From Meloidogyne chitwoodi (lineage: Eukaryota; Nematoda; Chromadorea; Rhabditida; Meloidogynidae), in assembly GCA_015183035.1 (NCBI GenBank), contig JACZZP010000003.1, forward strand, positions 2,604,001-2,668,000: a DNA stretch of 64,000 bases. Direction: 5' to 3'. The notes beneath the pieces are model-generated. The model was given only the letters and a program-made list of their open reading frames with translations, was not told the DNA's origin and made no database searches. Below, in pieces: positions 55,501 to 64,000 of this stretch. Both the position numbers and the translations under genes were made by a program. Each line of letters starts with the position of its first letter. Position 1 is the stretch's first letter.

Positions 55501-56340
55501 AATTTAACATTTTGAAATTTTTAACCTTTCTTTAAATTTTCTTCTTCCCTTTTCTCTTCTTTAAACCGTTTTTTTTGCTTTAATCAGCTTTACCAAACAT
55601 TTTGCATAATTTACGGGTGTTAATTGTTTTGGTTTATATTCTGCTAAACATTGACTAAACAAAATTTGTTCAATTTGAGGAACTTGATTTTTTGTTGCTT
55701 TTGCTTTAGCTTTAAGAACAGCAAAAATTGCTGTTCGTTGAAAGAGTTTGTTGATATTGTCGATTGATAAAAGATAATTTTGCTTCAAATTATTTTAAAT
55801 TATTTTTCAAATTTTTAAAAACGTTAAATTTTCCAAACTGTCACATTTTTAAATTTTACTCCAACCTACAGCTTTTTTAAACTAACCCGACAAATCTGCT
55901 GCGGTAAAAAAGCTGTAAGTTGGATTTTCTTAAAAATTGTCATATTTTTTCAAAATTCGACTTTATTTCAATTATATTTTTCTTTAGACTCTAAAACTTT
56001 ATTCTACCTGTTGTGAAAGCTCTATTGTAGGAATGTTAGAATTTTTGGATATTTTTGGGTGTATTGGATTTGACAATGTAAATGAAATATTAAATAAAAT
56101 TAATAAAATTAGGGTAAAATAGAATGAATAAAAATGTGAAAAAATTAAAATTGAAGGGGATTGAGATATTGAAGAAATTAAAGATGAGAAAGAAGAAAAA
56201 TAATTAAAAATAATAGGAGATAATTGTTGTTGTCTTTTTCGCCTTTTCCACTGCCACAGATTTAGAAAATAATAAAAATAATCATTCAAAAATAAAAAAG
56301 GTAAAAAATTATTATTTTCTTGTTTTATTAAAAATGGCAT
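52538..56340 (-). CDS. MLT-10-like moulting protein, secreted
   Basis: The MLT-10 family is nematode-specific and needed for cuticle moulting. Start 56340 ([20 protein letters not shown]) leads to a hydrophobic segment, [19 protein letters not shown], a likely signal or anchor. The exon at 55570-55777 gives [20 protein letters not shown] and [20 protein letters not shown]. Then come basic [20 protein letters not shown], and the hallmark Leu-Ser-Pro repeats: [136 protein letters not shown]-terminal tail (52540-52850) has His/Glu/Gly repeats such as [11 protein letters not shown] and HSEGEGQ. The gene is divergent from the Hog gene, which is also moulting-related in C. elegans. Confidence 0.82.
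53036..53090. repeat. Perfect 20 bp-arm hairpin in MLT-10 intron
   Basis: AAATTTTTAAGCTTGATCTT and its exact complement AAGATCAAGCTTAAAAATTT, separated by about 13 nt. GTTTGATCTTAA half copies flank both sides. Confidence 0.75.
53700..53764. repeat. Foldback element, AGCTTTTTTA family, copy 2
   Basis: ACTCCAACGCAGCTTTTTAC, a core CGGTTAATTTTAAAA, and AGCTGTAGGTTGGAT. It lies in an MLT-10 intron. Confidence 0.75.
54495..54562. repeat. Foldback element, AGCTTTTTTA family, copy 3
   Basis: ACTCCAACTTGCAGCTTTTT, TCGGTTAATTTAAAAAAGC and TGTAGGTTGGAGT. Ends are inverted. It lies in an MLT-10 intron. Confidence 0.8.
55858..55925. repeat. Foldback element, AGCTTTTTTA family, copy 4
   Basis: ACTCCAACCTACAGCTTTTT then CTGCGGTAAAAAAGCTGTAA and GTTGGA. 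The core is in the opposite orientation to copies 2 and 3. It lies in the first MLT-10 intron. Confidence 0.8.
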
Positions 56341-57269
56341 TGAAATAAGCAAGAGATTGTAGAAGATTTTTATTTTTTAATGATAAATGTGAAAAGAGAA
56401 GAAAAAGAGAGTATATAAGAATTAAAATTTTTTTTTACCAATAAATCGCAACATAAATAAAATAAAATGGCGACAAAACAAATTTTTTTAGTTTATTTTT
56501 TAAACATGTGACTAATTAAAAGTGCCAGTTTTCTAAAATTAGTGTATGGGGGACATTAGAGTCTCAACTTTTTTTGAATGTTGGACATTTGAGTCTGACT
56601 TTTTTCGCTTCAAGACTCTAAGTTCTCTACCGCATTTTGTAATTTATCACTTTGGACATTAGAGTCTCAGCTTTTTGTGCGTTCAAGACTCTAACGTGAT
56701 CAATCAAATTTTGCTAGAAATTAATTTTTTGAGAGATTCTAATGTTCCAAAGAAAGCAAAAAATCATTAAAAAAAAGGCAACATTCTCACATTTAATAAA
56801 GCTTAAAATAATTAATTAAACAAGATTTTGTTAAACATTTATTTAATTTGACAGAGGAGAGAGAAAATGTTACTTTTAATTAAAAATGAAATTATTTTTA
56901 GTAAAAAAAAAAAATAATAAATTAATCAAATAAAATTAAGATCATTTAATTTATAATTTTATAAAAAATATCTAATATTAGTATAATTTAATTTTTTAAT
57001 TTTTATAAAAATCGGAAAAATGGGAAGGGGTGAATTACATCATTTAAAAAATATCCTCATTTCCAATATTCTAGACTGAAAAAATAAAAAAATAATTTCC
57101 TCTAAGCACCAATTTACGTTTTGTTGAGGTCAAAGAAAATACAAATCCTTCTTCTTTCTCTTTCTTTTCATCTAATAAATTTAATTTATTAATTTTTTCA
57201 ATTAAGAAAAGTTAATTAAATAAATAAAATTATTCTAATTTTATATATGTAACAGTTGTAAATTTTTTA

Positions 57270-57366
57270 GTTTAGGTACACGTCCCATTTATTCGCAAAA
57301 TAATATTTTAAGTAATTTTTGAGTGTAAAATTTATCTTGCGAATAAATGGGGTGTGTACCTAAATT
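57270..57366. repeat. 97 bp foldback element
   Basis: The left arm TTTAGGTACACGTCCCATTT then ATTCGCAA is mirrored by TTGCGAATAAATGG then GGTGTGTACCTAAA, with two mismatches in about 28 bp. There is no coding capacity and it resembles a MITE. Confidence 0.8.
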
Positions 57367-57952
57367 AGTTTTTTAGGAGTTGACATTTTGAAAAGTTGGC
57401 ATTTTGACTTTTTAGCTATTTTAAAGTTAAAGTTTTATTTCTTTCAAATTCTTTTATCTCTTTCAAAATGACCGCAAAATACTTTCTTTTCTATTATTTT
57501 ATAGCGGTAAAAAACGGGTTAAGAGTGAAACTGATCTGGGTGGGAACACACCAGTTTAATGCTTTAATATTTTTTTACTTGTCGCATGCCATTAGTTTAT
57601 TAATTAAAGGTAAAAAAGTAAAAAAAATGAAGAAATCTTAAGAGATTAAAAAAAATAAAATTTTGTTGATAAAAATTGCGTTGTTCCCATATATTCGTAG
57701 ACATTTAATTGATAATAACTTTGTCCAAAATCAATCAATCAAGTAAATTTTGTCATCATTAGGATCAGCTTGTTGAGTTGTTTTTTGTAAATAAAATTCA
57801 AATTTACAGCTTTTGTTAAAGCCGAATTGTGTGCTTTTAAAGTTAAGCACGTTCGCATACTCTTGACTTCTTTAAAAATTAATACCTCTAAAAAATCTAA
57901 GATTAAAATTTTATTTCAAGCAATTTTGTAGCTCAAAATATGCTCTTTCTTT

Positions 57953-57964
57953 TGACCTATAAAA
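57953..57964 (-). promoter_or_regulatory. Candidate ROR/NHR-23-type site
   Basis: Minus strand TTTTATAGGTCA differs by one base from the ROR element consensus WAWNTRGGTCA. It sits between two moulting-type genes. One such site is weak evidence on its own. Confidence 0.25.
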
Positions 57965-58811
57965 CAAATTTATAGCTTAAGTTAAAACGAAGTTACGGCC
58001 TTTTTAAATCTTGCACTCAGGGTTAGAGACATTCGCGAATATATGGGCTTCCTTGCGGAAAGGAAAAAAGTTTTGGAGAAAAAAAGAAGAGAAATGAAAG
58101 GTGATGGCGCCAAAGCAGATTGACCATGAATTAAAGGATCAAGAAAATAAATATATTGACTAGTACATACATTTTTTGACGGAAGAAATAAAGTGCTCAA
58201 TTTTGTGTTTTTTGTTATTCATTATTTATTGCTTTTTTTCTTCTTCCGTTTTAATGGATTTTTTAAATTTTTCATATTTTAAGATGCTTCTTGTTAAGAT
58301 TATTTTGCAATTTTTTATTTTTAAAACACAAAAATACCTAAATATTTTCAAAATGTCAAAATTTTCAAAATGTCCAAAATGTCCAAACTCTTTCAAAATC
58401 TCAGAATTCTTATTCATTTCTCTCAACATTAGTGTGAGAAAAACCCTAAAAAGCTTGTAAACCTTAAGGGTGTAATTTTACACTCATTTCATTTTAAGAG
58501 AGGTGTGTGCTCTTGTATGCGCAGAATAATTCAATCCGTTTAGCGATCCTTATAATATTATTTTATAACTAGCAATATTATATTTTTAATATTGGTTTTA
58601 TTTGTTTTCTTAAGAAATTGTTTTATTAGAAATAATTTTTTATTTTTGTGAAAATTTTAAAAATTTGACATTTTGAAATTATGGCATTTTGTAATTTTCT
58701 AGATTTTTTTTACATTTTTTATTTTTTCAATGATTTTTAGATTTTGACTGTTGACAACTTTATTCCTGGACGTTTTAGTGCTAAATGTCGAATTGGCCAT
58801 TTCAGTGCCAA

Positions 58812-61800
58812 ATGTTCCTCAACTGCTTTAACCCTTTTAATGGACTTTACTCATTTATTGCATTATTCTTTGCCTTAAATTCAATAAATCTTACTACAGC
58901 AATATCTTATCGTTGTGAAGGAGATCAAGTTTTAGTAGTACAATCATTTGGAAATGACACAATTAGAATGCATTGTCAACGTTTAAATGTGTGCGGTGAT
59001 ATTGACGTTGTCAGTAAATTAATTTTATTTTTGAACTTTTTTTTTTAATTTAACAGAATTGTCACTATGAAAAAAATCAGCCAGCATGTGGGGGAAAAGC
59101 TAATTTTGTTTCACAAGTAGACCAACCTTCTCCATTGGCTCCTATAACGCACACCTGTTGTGAAGCGATGCCTTCTTTGGAAGAAAAGATTACTGAAATT
59201 TCTAGGCAAGTTGAGGAAAAAAAATAAGAAAATTTTTTTTTCAAAATGTAAACTTTTTCAAAATGTAAAATTTTAGTCACGAAGGCAATGATTGCTTTAT
59301 TTATGAACTCCCTGATCCTAACGCTCCTCCACCCGATTCTACAGAGAAGGAAAACAACAACAAAAATGATGATGATGAAAATGAACATTTTACTCTTCTA
59401 AACAGTATTGACCAATTGCCTAAACATTTAAATCCAGAAGGATATCATTATAGAATGAGACTTTTTCTTTTGCGATATAAAAGTCCTCCTGCTCTACTTG
59501 TAAAGGGAATTAAACGTTTAAGGTATTCTTGAGACTCTAATGACTTTTTTTAATTACTTCTATATCGGGACTCTAGTGTACCTAAATTAATATAGATTTG
59601 TTTCTTTAAATGAGACTCTGTTGTCCATAAGTATTTTAAGTGAGACTCTAGTGTCCATAAATAATTTAATTTTAAGAGAAGGCTACCGAGTAACAATTTG
59701 TCGTCCACGTTGTAGAAGAGTAGTAATAGAAGAAGATGAGCCACAAGAAAAGGAAGAAGATGTTGGTCTTAAAGAATGGATAACACAAAAACTGACAGGC
59801 ATTGAATCTCAGAAGAAGCCTAAAACTTTTATGAAAAGTTCGACTTTAGAGCCACTAAATACTAAAGTAACAGTTGTTGTAGATGGGGGAGTGTTGGCAC
59901 CAAATAAACAATCTGAAATTGCAGAAACAAATAATACAAAGAATGATTTTGTAAGTACAAAAAATAAGGACATTGTAATATTTTTATTTTCTTAAAAAAT
60001 GAGTATTTTATTGTTTAGAACCAAACATCAAAAACACTGACAACCCCTCCAACTGACAACAACAATGCCCAATTAAACAATTCTTCTACTTCGACTCCAG
60101 AAACAAATATAAAAACTCCAAATCATATATTAATAAATACAAACAACAATGTAACACTTATAGCCACAGGTGCAGGCCAACATCACAATGTATTTATCAA
60201 CAATAATAATACATTAACAGTAATAGCTATAGGCAGTGGTTTGCCTAGTAGAAATAGCACTGTAGATAGCAGTAGTAATATCACTGTAACAGACAACGAG
60301 AGTAATAATAATAAAAGTGAAAAAGAAAACAGTAAAAGAATGGAAAAAGTACTATTAGACAATGAAGAGAACAATGAGAGTAATAATAATAAGGAAAAAG
60401 AAAGAGAAAACAAAAAAGGAATGGAAAAAGTATTAGAAAAGAAAGATAAAGAAAATATAGAAAAAAATAAAATTAATAAAACTCCAACAAAGGAAAAGGA
60501 TAGAGAACCTGTTGAAAACGATAGAGAGGAAGCTAAATTTCAAAAGCTTATGGTTGGAATTAAATCCGGAAAGAAAAATAAACCTGGAAAGAAAAATTTT
60601 TCCGGAAAAGATGATACAAGAAAAGATTCCGGAAAAGATGATACAGGAAAAGATTCCGGAAAAGATGATTCAGGAAAGGATTCCGGAAAATATGATACAG
60701 GAAAAGATTCCGGAAAAGATGATTCAGGAAAGGATTCCGGAAAAGATGATACAGGAAAAGATTCCGGAAAAGATGATTCAGGAAAGGATTCCGGAAAAGA
60801 TGATTCGGGAAAGGATTCCGGAAAAGATGATTCAGGAAAGGATTCCGGAAAAGATGATTCAGGAAAGGCTTCCGGAAAAGATGATTCAGGAAAGGATTCC
60901 GGAAAAGATGATTCGGGAAAGGATTCCGGAAAAGATGATTCAGGAAATGCTTCCGGAAAAGATGATTCGGGAAAGGATTCCGGAAAAGATGATTCAGGAA
61001 ATGCTTCCGGAAAAGATGATTCAGGAAAGGATTCCGGAAAAGATGATTCGGGAAAGGATTCCGGAAAAGATGATACAGGAAAAGATTCCGGAAAAGATGA
61101 TTCAAGAAAAGATTCCGGAAATTATGTAAAAGAAAAAAATAGTGGTAGTGGCTCTGAAAATGAAAAAGATTCCGGAAAAAATTTTGAAAATAATTTAATT
61201 GGAAGTGATAAAGAAAATGATGGCGGAAATTATGTTTCCGGAAAGGCAGGCTCATCCGAAATAAACTCGGGAGAACGAAGAATCAAAGGAAATAATTCTG
61301 GAAAGAACTTTGGGAGTGAAACATTCCAAGGATTTGGAAAAGTGGATGGTTCCAGAAACTCCGAAAAAAATGAAATTGAAAAGAAAAATAATTATGAAGA
61401 AAAATATCTTTCCGGAAAAAAGGACAATAGTGAACGGGAATTTGTTGAAAAGGAAAAAATGAAGAAAAAGAATGAAGGCATAAACAATAATAAAGTAGTA
61501 GATAGTGGTGATGAAAATGGGGAAGATAATTTAAGTAAAGAAAAAAATATTAAAAAACTTTTATGGGAAGAACATAGAGAAAAAGGGAAAACAGATAAAG
61601 AAGAAAATGATGGAAATGCTGTAGTTAATTCTGAAGAGAATGAATCAAATAAACATTGGAATCATCGAACTAAGAAGCCTAAAGAGAGGGGTAACAGTAC
61701 TACTACAAGTACTACAACAACAACCGTAATAACAAAGAAGATTTCAACTACAACTGAGACTCCAATAAACCCTGAACACTCAATACATCCTCATAGAACG

Positions 61801-63387
61801 ACAACTGAGTCACTAAAACATCAAAAAACAACAACAGAACCATCAACAATCACAGAACCTCCAATATACCCTACACCCTTCAAAACAACAACTGAGCCCC
61901 CGTTGAACCCTCAAACAACTGAAAGTACCAAAGTAACAAATAAAGACATTACAACATCATCACAATATTTTAGCACTTTAACTAATGTAGAAATGGGAGA
62001 AAAAGCAGAAGAAGCAAAAGAAAATTCGGGAGAGGGTGAAAATGGTATATTAGAGTCTGAGATTTATTTAAATTTTTTGACTTTTAGAACCACCTGTTTC
62101 AAATCAAAAGCCAAATTCACTCCAATATAGTGAACCAATAAAACAAGAACAACCTACACCTTCAGACCCTTCTCCAGGCTTCGAAGAACTTTTTGGGATA
62201 TCACACAAAAATTGTTTTAGTGCTGATACTCTTGTGGAAACTGCTAATGGGATTAAAAGAATGGACAGACTGGAAGTTGGAGAACTCGTAAGTTTGGGAA
62301 TAATTAGGCAATTTATGCTAATTTTTGAAAATGGCGTATTTTTGCTGAAATTGGAAAAATTTGCCATTTTTGAAAAAATTGGCAAAATTTGCCATTTCCT
62401 TGAAATTCTCTTTTTTTAAAGGTATTGGTACCAGCAAGCAGTAATTCTCTCAAATTTGAACGTATTGAAATGTTTTATCATCGAAAACCTGATGAAAATG
62501 TAAAAAAAAAGATATTAATAAAAACCCATTTTTGTAGACATTCTTCTTTCAAATAGAAACAGAATCTGGAAAACAACTTTCAATTACTCGTTTGTTAATT
62601 TTTAAATTAAAAATTTAAAATTGTAATTTAGCTTTACATCTTTTGCCATTTGGTAATTGCTCGGAAATGGCAAATGGCGAATTGGACTCTGACCGAATTG
62701 AAAAATGGCTGCAAAGGTCAAGGTAACTATTAATTTTATTTTTTTTGGCACACTTTAGAATTTAAAATAAATAAATTTAAAATAAAATAATAAAAATGTG
62801 AAATTAAATATATTTATTTTCTTTTAAGATTTGCTCATAAAGCACGTGTAGGCGATTGTTTATTCACCGTTAATCAACAATCAAATAAAAATAATATTAA
62901 AATTAATGTTGAAAGGATACAAAAGGTGTTTTAATTTTGATTTTTAATTTAAAAAAAAAATATTTTAAGATTGGAAGGCGTTATTCTAAAGGAATTTATA
63001 GGTTGAATTTTTTATTGTTTAATTTAATTTAAATCTTTCCACAGTCCTATGACAATTGAAGGAGCTTTATTGACTAATGGTATTCTTAGTTCATGCTTTT
63101 CACAGATTGAAAGTCATGCTGTGCAAAAGGCACTTTTCAAATTTAAAATTTTTGGGAATTAATTTTTTGAAATTACAGCTTTCATTTGACATTCTCGTCT
63201 CCATCTACAGATTTTCTGGCTTTTTGACAGGCAAAATTTAAAATATTTCAAATAATTTGTTCTTTTTTTAATTTTAGATTTAATAGAGAGAACAGAGAGG
63301 ATTTATTTTAATGAAATTCCAGTGCCTAGTCTTGTAGATTTTTTATATACAATTAGTAGACATATTATTCCTTTTGTTAAATATTGA
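58812..63387 (+). CDS. Hedgehog-related protein with C-terminal Hog (Hint) domain, likely quahog type
   Basis: Fourteen exons from ATG 58812 (just after TTCAG at 58801, a trans-splice acceptor) total 3690 nt, 1229 residues, in frame. The signal peptide MFLNCFNPFNGLYSFIALFF precedes a Cys module: CEGDQVLVVQSFGNDTIRMH, CQRLNVCGDIDVVN.., CGGKANF, HTCCEAM. Then IYELPDPNAPPPDS, a large exon (60019-62044) of low complexity with about 19 copies of GKDDSGKDS (60600-61125), and a Thr/Pro spacer. The Hog domain starts CFSADTLVETANGIKRMDRL (nucleophile Cys), has the catalytic T-x-x-H in ITPLHLLPFGN, then RVGDCLFTV, GIYSPMTIEGALLTNG and SSCFSQIESHAVQK. Autoprocessing should release the N-terminal part. 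Length and layout fit C. elegans QUA-1, but that class is inference. Introns at 59206, 63130 and 63231 use GC donors. Confidence 0.88.
59523..59676. repeat. GAGACTCTAGTGTCC cluster in Hog-gene intron
   Basis: Four copies: GAGACTCTAATG, GGGACTCTAGTGTAC, GAGACTCTGTTGTCC and GAGACTCTAGTGTCC. The same word occurs in MLT-10 introns (55050, 55086, 55145) and in the spacer at 56550-56690. Confidence 0.7.
60600..61125 (+). repeat. 27 bp coding repeat, about 19 copies
   Basis: The unit GATTCCGGAAAAGATGATTC plus AGGAAAG encodes DSGKDDSGK. Variation is mostly T/S and one A for D. Because 27 is a multiple of 3, other frames stay open too (60512-61129 plus, 60560-61255 minus). They are by-products. Confidence 0.9.
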
Positions 63388-63570
63388 AAAACAAAAATTT
63401 TTTATTTCGAATAAATTAAAATTTATGGAACTGAAACGTCTGATATATTTCGGCGGCACTCAACTGGAGCGTAGTCAAAAATTTCGATAATTGTTTAACT
63501 TTTTTCTTGTTTTTTAATTATTTTACTTTTTCTTTTTTAGTTTAAAAAACAAATTTAGGAATAAATAAAA

Positions 63571-64000
63571 ATGCAAGTCGAATCAGTTTTAGAAGGAACA
63601 ACGGGAAATGAACGTGGGGGTTTATTAATTCGTAAAAAAGAAGATAAAAATCAGGAAGACGATAATAAATTCAAAAAACCATCAATTCTGGGATTGGACA
63701 AATTAGCAAAATCAAAAAGAGAAGTAAGCACAAATTTGCGTAAAAGACAAGCTTTGGAAGAAGAAAAAGGCAATGAAACACCTGGATTAACTGATTCTGT
63801 ACGAGAAGAAATTAAAAGGTTTTTTGTTTTTTTGGATTAGATTGATTTATATTAGGATTATTGTGTGTAGTTTTGAAGAAACGTTAATGCTTTTTTGGTG
63901 GTTTTATGCGAAAAATATAGAATTAGTCTCCCCCATTGCTTCTACCAGATATCACTTTTTTTATTAAACATCAATCATTGCCTACAGAAACGATTGCCTT
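63571..64000 (+). CDS. mog-1: N-terminus of PRP16/DHX38-type splicing helicase (truncated by window)
   Basis: The first exon (63571 to about 63818) reads MQVESVLEGTTGNERGGLLI, FKKPSILGLDKLAKSKREVS and ETPGLTDSVREEIKR. The pattern LEG..GGLLI followed by FK.PS.LGLD.LA is the N-terminal signature of PRP16/DHX38 (mog-1 in C. elegans), a DEAH ATPase that remodels the spliceosome at the second step. The next exon probably begins at 63988 after CCTACAG. No helicase motif is inside the window, so the call rests on the N-terminus. A TTTTAG acceptor at 63535-63540 fits trans-splicing. Confidence 0.6.

Larger units (their letters stand above)
56341..58811. other. 2.5 kb divergent spacer between MLT-10 and Hog genes
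   Basis: No coding gene. Contents: two copies of a GGACATTAGAGTCTCA/TTCAAGACTCTAA hairpin (56548-56690), a 97 bp foldback at 57270, GCGAATATATGGG fragments at 57690 and 58032, and a minus-strand site TTTTATAGGTCA at 57953-57964. Confidence 0.5.

Noticed and set aside
58176..58460. 94-codon plus-strand frame
   Set aside because: Composition follows an AAAATGTCC motif cluster and there is no recognisable content.
60512..61255. Frames of 205 (plus) and 231 codons (minus) over the 27 bp repeat
   Set aside because: The unit length is a multiple of 3, so several frames stay open. Only the GKDDSGKDS frame is continuous with the signal peptide and Hog exons.

Overview
The window looks like nuclear DNA of a nematode, most probably a plant-parasitic tylenchid close to root-knot nematodes (Meloidogyne). 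It is very AT-rich (about three quarters A+T by eye). Genes are cut by many short introns with T-rich TTTTAG/TTTCAG acceptors, and several starts sit just behind an acceptor with no upstream exon, as expected for spliced-leader trans-splicing. Nematode-specific families are present: an MLT-10-like moulting protein and a hedgehog-related protein with a Hog domain. A CaM kinase I is extremely close to C. elegans CMK-1. The genus is an inference, supported by a ~169 bp satellite of the size class I recall for Meloidogyne. There is nothing prokaryotic or viral.

Layout: 0.1-5.0 kb (-) an FH2 formin of the INF2 type; 6.6-9.4 kb (-) an AP-2 transcription factor; 9.4-12.2 kb AT-rich spacer; 12.2-19.2 kb a tandem satellite of about 41 monomers of 169 bp; 19.5-21.6 kb (+) an RRM protein that continues in frame into a KCTD-type T1/BTB domain; 21.8-23.2 kb (-) a SYAP1/BSD-domain protein; 23.6-24.4 kb (+) adenine phosphoribosyltransferase; 24.8-29.0 kb (-) a RanBP9/10 (CTLH complex) protein; 30.7-34.0 kb (-) a secreted acidic-repeat protein with a C-terminal TSP1-like domain; 34.3-35.5 kb (-) a MARCH-type RING-CH ubiquitin ligase; 36.7-38.9 kb (-) a two-RRM SR splicing factor; 39.4-40.8 kb (+) a PDK1-like kinase; 41.3-44.9 kb (-) CaM kinase I; 47.8-52.0 kb (+) an unrecognised coiled-coil protein; 52.5-56.3 kb (-) an MLT-10-like protein; 58.8-63.4 kb (+) the hedgehog-related Hog protein; 63.6 kb to the end (+) the start of a PRP16/mog-1 helicase.

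There is no operon. Divergent pairs that could share control regions are SYAP1/APRT, SR/PDK1, CaMK1/coiled-coil and MLT-10/Hog. The last pair would join two moulting genes.

The most unusual signal is between and inside the genes. Introns and spacers carry several families of short, mostly palindromic motifs repeated far more than chance: TTCCGGAA, AAACTTAAGTTT, AATCAGAATT, GACTCTAGTGTCC and AAAATGTCC. There are also foldback elements of 55-100 bp and tRNA-derived fragments with intact A and B boxes. TTCCGGAA also forms the core of a 27 bp coding repeat in the Hog gene. Several multi-exon models (KCTD fusion, APRT, PDK1, CaMK1, Hog) were summed exon by exon and stay in frame to the stop; the others are spans with less exact exon edges.
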